Source: Flavobacterium eburneipallidum
GTDB lineage: Bacteria; Bacteroidota; Bacteroidia; Flavobacteriales; Flavobacteriaceae
Direction: 5' to 3'
Length of the DNA: 64,000 bases
Assembly: GCF_027111355.2 (NCBI RefSeq)
Contig: NZ_CP114291.2
Location: 3,348,001 to 3,412,000 of the forward strand
Under the pieces are notes generated by a model that saw only the letters and a program-made list of their open reading frames with translations, ran no database searches and was not told the origin of the DNA. A program made the position numbers and the translations under genes. Numbering within the stretch: position 1 is the first letter of the stretch; every line of letters begins with the position of its first letter. This document shows positions 50,200 through 58,182 of the stretch, piece after piece.

Positions 50200-51741
50200 T
50201 TATTGTATTTCATAAATTACTGGTGCAGTTCTTGGCAATAAATAACTACCAGCACCTACTAATTTAGTTTTAATTTCAGAAATAGTCACCTGATCTCCTC
50301 TAGTTGCTTTTGAAAGCACTGATTTACATTGTGCATTCAATTTATTACCAGAAACTACAACTGTAGGTTGACCAGTAACTTTTAAATTAAATCCAACAAC
50401 ATCTAAACCAACTTCGAAATCAAAATCAACTAATTTAGCACCAACAGTAGAAATTTCTAAACTTGATTTAGGTCCTTTTACCACACCCATTTCTCCTCTG
50501 ATTGTTCCTGTTGGACCAGGAATTCCTTTGATTCTGAAAACTTTTTTATCTGTAGCTACTTTTCCGTCTGCCATTTTTCCTGAAACACTAACAGTAACTT
50601 CAGTTCCAGCTCCTGGTCTCATTTCATACTTTCCGTTACCTGATTTTGTCAAACCTGGAGCAGATGCAGAAACAGCATTATCAGCAATACCAGCAAATGA
50701 AATAGACATTGGATTTACAACTCCTCTGTACACTACATTCATTTTATCTGCAGAAATAGTAGCAGAATTTGGTCTAGGAACTACAACGTATTTACCAGAA
50801 AATTTCAATGGAATTGTTTTTCCATCTTCAACAAAAGTAAATTGACCTCCAATACTTTGTTCTCCAACTCCACCTGCTGTCAAATTAATTTTAGCTTGTC
50901 CAGTTGCTGGATCTAATTTGGCTCCAGTCACACTTGAAGGTTTTGTATTTTCGTCATAACGACCTAAAACCACTTTTCCTGTAACTGCTTCACCTTGAAA
51001 ATAAGCATTTTTATCTAAAACCACAATTGCTTCATAATTGTTGTAAGAAGCTGCAGCAACAGCCGCTCTTCCTAATGCAGCACTGTAAATATCAGACTGT
51101 ACTTTCTCAACATCTCCTTGCCAAGTCGAAAGTTTTGCAGCAGTAGCAATAGCCGGGAAGCCTTTGAAATGATAAGACAAATATTTCTCTTTTACACCAT
51201 CTTTGTTTTTCACATCCGAAAGATCGAATTTTTTATTAATTTCAGCTATAGCTAAAGCATACTTTTTTTCATTTCCTAAAGCAGCTTTCATATCTGCTTT
51301 GTACTTTTCTATTCTAGCAACAATTTCATTTCCTTTTGGACCATAACCATCACCAGCAAACCAATTGTCAATTTTATCGCCTTTGTCCATGGCTTCATAA
51401 GGCAATTTTCCTGTTTCGGGATCTACTTCAAAACCCTCTATTGCTTGTGCTTTCAAGCTACCAATATAACTGTAAAAATCTTTTGAAATTGCTTCAACTT
51501 TATGAGCCGTAACTGCTGCAATTGCAAATTCTCCTTTTGCTTCTGCTGCTTTTTGATCTAATGATGTTAATAATGAAGCATTGCTTTCCATAGCTGAAGC
51601 ATTGGAGCTTTCAAATTTTTCGTTCATTAAGCCAAAACCTGATATTACTTCTTTTGAAACATTCATTGCCAACATTGCGATGAAAACCAAGTACATCAAG
51701 TTGACCATCTTCTGTCTAGGGGTTAGTTTTCCTCCTGCCAT
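50200..51741 (-). CDS. gldM: Gliding motility / type IX secretion motor protein GldM
   Basis: 513 aa, the normal GldM length. One membrane helix near the N-terminus (LMYLVFIAMLAMNVS, about 14-29) after the basic GKLTPRQKMVN start, then a long periplasmic part with four domains ending in ITLRP-like AGSYLLPRTAPVIYEIQ. GldM forms the rotor shaft of the proton-driven GldLM motor, spanning the periplasm to the GldKN ring. It is 46 nt after gldL. Confidence 0.95.
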   Translation of the reverse strand: MAGGKLTPRQKMVNLMYLVFIAMLAMNVSKEVISGFGLMNEKFESSNASAMESNASLLTSLDQKAAEAKGEFAIAAVTAHKVEAISKDFYSYIGSLKAQAIEGFEVDPETGKLPYEAMDKGDKIDNWFAGDGYGPKGNEIVARIEKYKADMKAALGNEKKYALAIAEINKKFDLSDVKNKDGVKEKYLSYHFKGFPAIATAAKLSTWQGDVEKVQSDIYSAALGRAAVAAASYNNYEAIVVLDKNAYFQGEAVTGKVVLGRYDENTKPSSVTGAKLDPATGQAKINLTAGGVGEQSIGGQFTFVEDGKTIPLKFSGKYVVVPRPNSATISADKMNVVYRGVVNPMSISFAGIADNAVSASAPGLTKSGNGKYEMRPGAGTEVTVSVSGKMADGKVATDKKVFRIKGIPGPTGTIRGEMGVVKGPKSSLEISTVGAKLVDFDFEVGLDVVGFNLKVTGQPTVVVSGNKLNAQCKSVLSKATRGDQVTISEIKTKLVGAGSYLLPRTAPVIYEIQ

Positions 51742-51787
51742 ATTTTCTAATAATTAGTATTGTTTTTTTCCTTGAAGCCTGAACTAA

Positions 51788-52423
51788 TTATTTATTACCC
51801 ATTGCTGATAGCATTCCTCCATAAACATTGTTCAATGATGACAAGTTAGTGGTTAAAGATTGCATTTGCTCTTTTAATTTTAAATTGTTTGCAGCTACTT
51901 CTTCGTTGATTTGTGCATTTTTCGAAGCGCTTTCTAATTGCACTTTGTACAAACCGTTTAGAGATTCCATTTGATTAGCAGCCAAGGTCAATTCTTCACT
52001 GTATTTTTTTGTAGAAGCAATTGAATCTACTGTTGGAGCAATACCTTTGGCAGCTGATTCAAAATTTTTGATGCTGTTTCCTAAACTTGACATCAATTCT
52101 CCATCAATTTTAGCTTCTTTAAGCATTGTATCTAATTTTTGAGACAACAATCCTTGAGCTTCTGTAGGAGTTTCTGCTGCTTTAGGTGATTTTTTACGAG
52201 CTTCACCATTAGCTAATTCAGGATAAACTAATGTCCAATCCAATTCGTCATCAACTGGATCAAAAGCTGATAAAGCAAAAATAAAAGCTTCAACACCTAG
52301 ACCTATAATCAACATAATACTAGCTCCTTGCCAGTGTTGTAATTTAAAAAGTGCTCCAATAATAACTACTGCCGCCCCCATACCGTAGGCGAAATTCATT
52401 GTTTTTTTACTTAGTAATGCCAT
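51788..52423 (-). CDS. gldL: Gliding motility / type IX secretion motor protein GldL
   Basis: 211 aa. Two membrane helices (about 11-27 and 36-52) joined by the LQHWQG loop, then a cytoplasmic helical tail. Glu45 in GLGVEAFIFALSAF appears to be the conserved membrane glutamate (Glu49 in F. johnsoniae GldL) needed for proton coupling. GldL is the stator of the GldLM motor. It lies between gldK and gldM, 52 nt after gldK. Confidence 0.95.
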   Translation of the reverse strand: MALLSKKTMNFAYGMGAAVVIIGALFKLQHWQGASIMLIIGLGVEAFIFALSAFDPVDDELDWTLVYPELANGEARKKSPKAAETPTEAQGLLSQKLDTMLKEAKIDGELMSSLGNSIKNFESAAKGIAPTVDSIASTKKYSEELTLAANQMESLNGLYKVQLESASKNAQINEEVAANNLKLKEQMQSLTTNLSSLNNVYGGMLSAMGNK

Positions 52424-52475
52424 AATTTAATGTTTTAGATAATTGTAGGTTGTTTTAATATTTAGATTTGAGATT

Positions 52476-53891
52476 TTATTTCTTTTTAATTTTTCCAGTA
52501 CCATTTCCTGTTGACTGGGTTCCCATGTAATCTTGAACGGTTCTGAATCCGATAAAACTTCTAGCAGAATCAGCATATTCAAAAGTTCTAGTTCCTACTT
52601 GAAGGAAATAAGCAACATCTTTCCAAGAACCACCACGAACGACTTTTCGCTGGTTAGTCTTATCCATATTGTTTGGATTCATAGAAGAAACATATTCATA
52701 AGCGTTTGGGTCATAAGCAGAGTCTGTCCATTCGGCTACATTTCCTGCCATGTTGTACAAGTTGTACCCGTTTGGCTCATACGATTTTGCTTCTACAGTA
52801 TAAAGTGCCTGATCAGCAGCATAATCTCCTCTGTTTGGTTTGAAATTAGCCAAGAAACAGCCTCTGTCATTTTTAGTATAAGGTCCACCCCAAGGATAAG
52901 TTGCTGATTCCAGACCACCTCTAGCAGAATATTCCCATTCGGCTTCACTAGGTAATCTAAAACTGTTAATTTGATCACGCCCTTTCTTTTTGGACTTGAT
53001 ATAGCTGTTTTTGTTCAATGTTCTCCATGCACAGAATGCTTTGGCTTGTGACCATTTTACTCCAACTACTGGATAATCACCATACGCTTGATGCCAGAAA
53101 TAATCATTGTGCATTGGCTCATTATAAGAATAAGCAAAATCTTTAATCCAAACTGTAGTATCAGGATATACTTTTACCTCTTCTGTTTTGATAAAATCTT
53201 TTCTTTTACCCACTTTAGCTTTGGCTGCAGCTTGAATATCCATCCAAGAATATCTGAATTTCAATTTATCCACATCGATAGTTCTTAATCCGTTGTAAGA
53301 GGCTTCTAAAGGCAAATACATTGAATCCATTACTTCGGTGTAGTATTCATCTGGATAAGCTTTGGTATCTTTGATTAATTTTACTTTTTTATTCAATCTT
53401 CTTCCTGCATAAGGATCATCATCTGTACCGATACTATAATAATTATCATACATGTATTTATCATAAGCGGTCATTTTTTCAGGATCTGCATCGTTAAATG
53501 CAAAATCACCAATACTTCCAGCTTTTTTTCCTTTTCCAGCAGCATCACCAGGCTTTATCCCTGATTCATCAGCCATAATAGCCAAACGAACTCTCATTGT
53601 AGAATCTTTTACCCATTCTACAAATTGACGGTATTCTCTATTGGTAATTTCAGTTTCATCCATGTAAAAAGAACGAACAGTAACTGTTTTAGTGGTGGCA
53701 TCTCCTACTCCAGCAACATCCTCATCTGATTTTCCCATGATAAAAGCACCTCCAGGAACCAGAGTCATTCCATACGGTTTTTCAGGATGCCATTTTGCAC
53801 CTTTAACTCCAACTAATTCTCCTTTGTCGCTTGTTTTACCACAGCCAATTAGTAGGGTTATAATTGAGGTAAATGCAATGAACTTCTTCAT
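52476..53891 (-). CDS. gldK: Gliding motility / type IX secretion lipoprotein GldK
   Basis: 471 aa with lipobox TLLIGC (Cys17). The rest is an FGE-sulfatase (SUMF1)-like domain (MTLVPGGAFIMG, ETEITNREYRQFV, FRLPSEAEWEYSARGG, GNVAEWTDSAYDP, VVRGGSWKD). GldK forms a ring with GldN beneath the outer membrane. It is first in gldKLMN, with an ideal promoter at 53989-54018 and an upstream palindrome and direct repeat. Confidence 0.95.
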   Translation of the reverse strand: MKKFIAFTSIITLLIGCGKTSDKGELVGVKGAKWHPEKPYGMTLVPGGAFIMGKSDEDVAGVGDATTKTVTVRSFYMDETEITNREYRQFVEWVKDSTMRVRLAIMADESGIKPGDAAGKGKKAGSIGDFAFNDADPEKMTAYDKYMYDNYYSIGTDDDPYAGRRLNKKVKLIKDTKAYPDEYYTEVMDSMYLPLEASYNGLRTIDVDKLKFRYSWMDIQAAAKAKVGKRKDFIKTEEVKVYPDTTVWIKDFAYSYNEPMHNDYFWHQAYGDYPVVGVKWSQAKAFCAWRTLNKNSYIKSKKKGRDQINSFRLPSEAEWEYSARGGLESATYPWGGPYTKNDRGCFLANFKPNRGDYAADQALYTVEAKSYEPNGYNLYNMAGNVAEWTDSAYDPNAYEYVSSMNPNNMDKTNQRKVVRGGSWKDVAYFLQVGTRTFEYADSARSFIGFRTVQDYMGTQSTGNGTGKIKKK

Positions 53892-53988
53892 ATAAATTAG
53901 GGTTATATTTGTATTATTTTTAAGTGCGTAAACCTATTTATTATTATTTAAAAAAACAATTATTTGTTGTACTATTTATTTGATTAAC

Positions 53989-54018
53989 CAAAACTAAAAT
54001 TAAAAATGGAAATAACAA
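53989..54018 (-). promoter_or_regulatory. gldKLMN promoter
   Basis: The minus-strand -7 box TAGTTTTG (complement of 53989-53996) is 19 nt from a TTG -33 element (complement of 54016-54018), a textbook Bacteroidota promoter. The leader to gldK is about 95 nt. No hairpin separates it from the upstream arginase-like gene, so readthrough from topA is possible. Confidence 0.62.
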
Positions 54019-54021
54019 AAT

Positions 54022-54066
54022 ATTTTATCGATAAAATACAAAAATCATCGATAAAAAACAAAAATA
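54022..54066. repeat. Palindrome and 20-bp direct repeat upstream of the gldK promoter
   Basis: ATTTTATCGATAAAAT (54022-54037) is a perfect 16-bp palindrome. The block beginning ATCGATAAAA at 54027-54046 is repeated at 54047-54066 with 18 of 20 matches. Both lie immediately upstream of the -33 box, and the 20-bp spacing is about two helical turns, as for a tandem regulator site. Confidence 0.6.
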
Positions 54067-54162
54067 GCATTATTTTGAAAGTTAAAAACTACAAATAAAA
54101 ACTTATTCCCTTTTTGTTTGATCCTTTTGATTAAAAAATTAAAAAACTATTCAAAATTGTAA

Positions 54163-55314
54163 TTAAATAATATTCTTACGTTGAGCTTTCCACCATCTTT
54201 CGGGAATTTCCTGATTGCAAGCGGCTAAATACTCTTCGTGTGAGCAGGGTAATAACGTGTTTTTCTTTAACTTATTATTAGTATTTGAAATAAATGGAAT
54301 TTCTATCCACCATCTATCTGTTTTGTTGCTTTTATAGAAAATTAATTCTTCATCTTCCAGAGGGACAATATATTTAATATAATTTTCTCTACTTCCGAAC
54401 GGATATTCAAAAGATCGGTAATGATAACCCTCTATAAAATACCAAATAATTTGTGCTATTAGAACGGATTCTTGACTTGAATTATTATGATTAAATATTC
54501 CTAAAAGCGAAACTTTATCACTAATTCCAGCATATCGCGACAAGGCACAAATTTCTTTCCCATTAAAACCATTAGGCGAAAACGGATAGTTATTTCCAGA
54601 ATCTGATGATTTTACCGAAGTTAAATCAATACTTACCATATCGGCATCTCTAAAAACAGGCTCGGCTATGGCTATATTGTTTGAAATTTCGCCCAAACGA
54701 TAGGCATCAAAGAATAACTTATCAATCAAGTCAATTTCTTCCTGTGAATTATAATAGGTTTGGTAACCAACATTACTGAAATTGAACAGATTATTGGGTT
54801 CGTCAATAATAATTTTAGTCAAATAAGAAGAAGATGAAACAGCAGCATCTTCTTTTCCAAAATCAAATTTATTATCTATTGATACGAGATTGACCATTTG
54901 TTCTAAATCGTCATAACCCCTATAAAGCGCATAAGTTAAATCTTGGGAACCTCCAATAACAATAGGAATAATTTTCTTTTTGATAAGGCTTGAAACTACT
55001 TTCTTTAACGCAAAATAAGTATCCGATATGGATTCTCCAGCGAAAATATTACCCAAATCGGCGATAGAAGCGTCCCAATTTCCTGGAAACAAACCATATA
55101 ATTCTTTTCGAAGATGCACTAAATTAACTTCTTCCTTTTGATTACCATTGCCACGATTTTCTAAAACGCCAACAATAGCAATTTTAATTTTATTCAAATC
55201 TGGAAAATCTTCTTCAGTATGCAAAACTACTTTACTACCCAATTGTTGAGAAGAAAAACCCTTTATAACTCGAAGGATTTCGTTATCTAAAGGTTTAAGA
55301 AAATCAAATTCCAT
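54163..55314 (-). CDS. Arginase/formimidoylglutamase-fold protein, likely non-catalytic
   Basis: 383 aa, no signal peptide. The ureohydrolase fold is recognisable by IPIVIGGSQDLTYALYRGY, VNLVSIDNKFDFG and DMVSIDLTSVKSSDSG, but the manganese ligands are eroded: the His of GG(S/D)H is Gln124, the DxHxD box is Asp147-Lys149-Asp151, and the final DxD is Asp230-Thr232. Three of six ligands are lost, so arginase or formimidoylglutamase activity is unlikely. The gene is 3 nt downstream of topA and just upstream of gldK. It is commonly annotated as a formimidoylglutamase in this genus, which the residues here do not support. A binding or structural role linked to gliding is possible but unproven. Confidence 0.78.
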   Translation of the reverse strand: MEFDFLKPLDNEILRVIKGFSSQQLGSKVVLHTEEDFPDLNKIKIAIVGVLENRGNGNQKEEVNLVHLRKELYGLFPGNWDASIADLGNIFAGESISDTYFALKKVVSSLIKKKIIPIVIGGSQDLTYALYRGYDDLEQMVNLVSIDNKFDFGKEDAAVSSSSYLTKIIIDEPNNLFNFSNVGYQTYYNSQEEIDLIDKLFFDAYRLGEISNNIAIAEPVFRDADMVSIDLTSVKSSDSGNNYPFSPNGFNGKEICALSRYAGISDKVSLLGIFNHNNSSQESVLIAQIIWYFIEGYHYRSFEYPFGSRENYIKYIVPLEDEELIFYKSNKTDRWWIEIPFISNTNNKLKKNTLLPCSHEEYLAACNQEIPERWWKAQRKNII

Positions 55315-55317
55315 ATC

Positions 55318-57837
55318 TTATTTCTTTTTCGCTACTGTTTTTTTTACGGCTGGCTTTTTTGCAGCAGTTGCTTTTTTGGCGGGTGCTTTCTTGGCTGGAG
55401 TTTTCTTGGCAATCATTTCTTGCGCTTCTTCCAAAGTTAAATTTACCGCATCGAAATCTTTGCCCAATTCTACTTTTATCTTCCCTTTAGTCAATTCAAA
55501 TCTTCCCCATCTTGCTTTTTGAAGCAAAATTCCTTCGGCTTCCCAATTGTGGATTACCTTGTCGATGTTCTTTTGAATTTTATCTTCAATAATAGTTTCG
55601 ATATCTTGTTGCGACAAATTATTGAAATTATATTTGGCACTCACATTGATAAACATGCCATTCCATTTCAAGAAAGGACCAAATCGTCCAGTTCCTTTTT
55701 GCACATCTTCGCCTTTATATACAGCAATTGGAGCATCAGCCAATAATTTTTCGTCTATTAATTCTTGAGCTCTTGCTAAATCTACGCTCAATGGCTCTTC
55801 GCCTTTTGGCAAAGAAACAAACAAAGTTCCAAATCGAATAAAAGGGCCATAACGACCATTAGAAACTTCGATTTCTTCCCCTTTGTAAGTTCCTAAATTT
55901 TTAGGTAATAAAAATAAATCCAAAACTTCCTCTAGAGTAATATTACCAATATTTTGTTCTTTCAACAAACTGGCAAATTTCTTGTCTTCGTCATCAGCAG
56001 CTCCTATTTGCGCCATGGGACCAAATTTTCCTAAACGAACCGAAACTGGTTTTCCTGAAACAGGATCAGTTCCAAGAATTCTTTCGCCACTTTCTCTATC
56101 GGCATTGGCTTCTACATCTTTTACGTTTGGATGAAATTGATCGTAGAACTCTTGCATCATTTTTGCCCATTCGATATTTCCTTCGGCAATTTCATCAAAA
56201 TCTTGCTCGACTTTGGCGGTGAAATTATAATCCAAAATGTTTCCGAAATTTTTAACAAGGAAATCGGTAACAATTGTTCCAATATCGGTTGGGACTAATT
56301 TTCCTTTATCAGAACCTGTATTTTCTTTTAATATTTTATCTGAAACTTTTCCAGAACTTAAAGTCAATTGGGTGTAATTACGTTCTTGACCTTCTAAAGT
56401 TCCTTTCTCAACATAATTTCTGTTGATGATAGTAGAAATCGTTGGTGCATACGTTGACGGACGACCAATTCCTAATTCCTCTAATTTTTTCACCAAAGAA
56501 GCCTCGGTATAACGTGCTGGCGGACGTGAATATCTTTCAGTTGCTGTAATGTAATTATTTTGTAATTTTTCATTTACCTTCATAGCTGGCAACATTCCTT
56601 CTTGCTCCTCTTCGTCATCATCGTTTCCTTCTAAATAGACTTTCAAGAAACCTTCAAAAAGCAATACTTCACCCGAAGCCGAGAATATTTCGCCGTGATT
56701 ATTGGCTTCAATTTTCACATTAGTACGTTCTAATTGTGCATCACTCATTTGCGAAGCCAAAGTTCTTTTCCAAATCAAATCATACAAACGAGCTTGATCT
56801 CTATCAATATCAACCGTATGACGTGACATATCCGTTGGACGAATTGCCTCGTGAGCCTCTTGTGCGCCTTTGCTTTTATTGGTAAAAGTTCTTGGTTTCG
56901 AAAATTCCTTTCCGTAAGATTTGATGATTTCAGCCTCGGCAGCTTCCATTGCTTCTTTAGACAAATTTACACTATCGGTTCTCATATAAGTAATCAATCC
57001 CGCTTCGTATAAACGTTGTGCTAATTGCATGGTTATTCCAACAGGCAAATACAATTTTCTCGCAGCTTCTTGTTGCAAAGTTGAAGTGGTAAAAGGCCCA
57101 GTTGGTGATTTTTTGGTAGGTTTAGTTTCTAAATCCGAAACTTTATAAGTAGAACTGATATTCTTATTTAAGAAATCTTCGGCTTCTTTTTTGGTATTGA
57201 AATTTTTAGGCAGTTTGGCTTTGAATGATTTTCCAGCTTCGTTTGTAAATTCAGCTACAACAGAATAAGTGGCAACGGCATTAAAATTCTGGATTTCTCT
57301 TTCTCTTTCTACAATCAAACGAACAGATACCGATTGTACACGACCTGCTGAAAGTCCGCCTTTGATTTTTCTCCAAAGTACTGGCGATAATTCATAACCC
57401 ACTAATCTGTCTAAAACTCTTCGGGCTTGTTGTGCATTAACTAAATTATAATCAATTTCACGTGGATTGTCAATGGCTTTTAGAATAGCTGTTTTTGTAA
57501 TTTCGTGAAAAACAATTCGCTTGGTTTTTGAAGAATTCAAATTTAATTCTTCGGATAAATGCCAAGAAATAGCCTCACCCTCGCGATCCTCATCCGAAGC
57601 TAACCAAACCATATCGGCTTTTTTGGCAAGTCCTTTTAGTTTAGTAACCAATGCTTTTTTATCGGCAGAAACTTCATATTTGGGTTTAAAACCATTTGCT
57701 ACATCTACTCCTATTTCTTTGGAAGGCAAATCGGCAATATGACCGTAACTGGACTCTACTTGGTATTCACTTCCTAGAAATTTTTCGATTGTTTTTGCTT
57801 TTGCAGGGGACTCAACTATTACTAAATTCTTTGCCAT
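55318..57837 (-). CDS. topA: DNA topoisomerase I
   Basis: 839 aa from the ATG at 57837; an in-frame TTG at 57858 adds seven residues but MAKNLVIVESPAKAKTIEKF is the classic start. Toprim domain with SDEDREGE at 81-88, catalytic Tyr284 in GLITYMRTDSVNLS, and GRPSTYAPTISTIINRNYVE. The C-terminus has TOPRIM-C-type repeats (RFGPFLKWNG and similar, about 560-790) rather than E. coli zinc fingers, and ends in a Lys/Ala/Pro-rich tail of about 30 residues (KKTPAKKAPAKKATAAKK). It relaxes negative supercoils. It forms an operon with the arginase-like gene. Confidence 0.96.
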   Translation of the reverse strand: MAKNLVIVESPAKAKTIEKFLGSEYQVESSYGHIADLPSKEIGVDVANGFKPKYEVSADKKALVTKLKGLAKKADMVWLASDEDREGEAISWHLSEELNLNSSKTKRIVFHEITKTAILKAIDNPREIDYNLVNAQQARRVLDRLVGYELSPVLWRKIKGGLSAGRVQSVSVRLIVEREREIQNFNAVATYSVVAEFTNEAGKSFKAKLPKNFNTKKEAEDFLNKNISSTYKVSDLETKPTKKSPTGPFTTSTLQQEAARKLYLPVGITMQLAQRLYEAGLITYMRTDSVNLSKEAMEAAEAEIIKSYGKEFSKPRTFTNKSKGAQEAHEAIRPTDMSRHTVDIDRDQARLYDLIWKRTLASQMSDAQLERTNVKIEANNHGEIFSASGEVLLFEGFLKVYLEGNDDDEEEQEGMLPAMKVNEKLQNNYITATERYSRPPARYTEASLVKKLEELGIGRPSTYAPTISTIINRNYVEKGTLEGQERNYTQLTLSSGKVSDKILKENTGSDKGKLVPTDIGTIVTDFLVKNFGNILDYNFTAKVEQDFDEIAEGNIEWAKMMQEFYDQFHPNVKDVEANADRESGERILGTDPVSGKPVSVRLGKFGPMAQIGAADDEDKKFASLLKEQNIGNITLEEVLDLFLLPKNLGTYKGEEIEVSNGRYGPFIRFGTLFVSLPKGEEPLSVDLARAQELIDEKLLADAPIAVYKGEDVQKGTGRFGPFLKWNGMFINVSAKYNFNNLSQQDIETIIEDKIQKNIDKVIHNWEAEGILLQKARWGRFELTKGKIKVELGKDFDAVNLTLEEAQEMIAKKTPAKKAPAKKATAAKKPAVKKTVAKKK

Positions 57838-58182
57838 AGGTATCTTTTTCTGGGACAAAAGTATATGATTTTTTTAAATTTTGAGTTTTTTAAATTTTAA
57901 AAGTGAATTTTATTGTTGAGTTCAAACTCAAGAGTTACTCAAAAACAACCTATTTTTTACATTTTTTCATCAAGGGATTTCAACAGTAATTTTATCCAAA
58001 CCATTTCAATAACATTCAACTAAAACAGTATAGAAATAAAAAACACTTGATTAAGAATCAAAAAATAATTACAAAAACATGAAAAAACATTATTCTACAG
58101 AAAGCTTTATGAAAATAATTTTAATTAGAATTAGGTTTGTTGTAATATTGTTAAAATATTACAAAGACGAGCTTTAATAATT
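57838..58182. other. Divergent intergenic region between topA and the adhesin
   Basis: 345 nt, AT-rich, no gene. On the plus strand it has TAGGTTTG (58132-58139), a TAnnTTTG match without a good -33 partner. A perfect 10-bp inverted repeat follows (58140-58149 and 58155-58164, 5-nt loop), ending 18 nt before the adhesin ATG. The transcript would thus begin with, or inside, this hairpin. Confidence 0.5.

Noticed and set aside
56282-56293. ATATCGGTTGGG inside topA as another operator copy
   Set aside because: Only ATCGGTTG is shared, it lies in coding sequence, and the left half-site is absent.
57838-57858. Seven-residue N-terminal extension of TopA from a TTG
   Set aside because: The ATG at 57837 gives the standard MAKNLVIVESPAKAK start.
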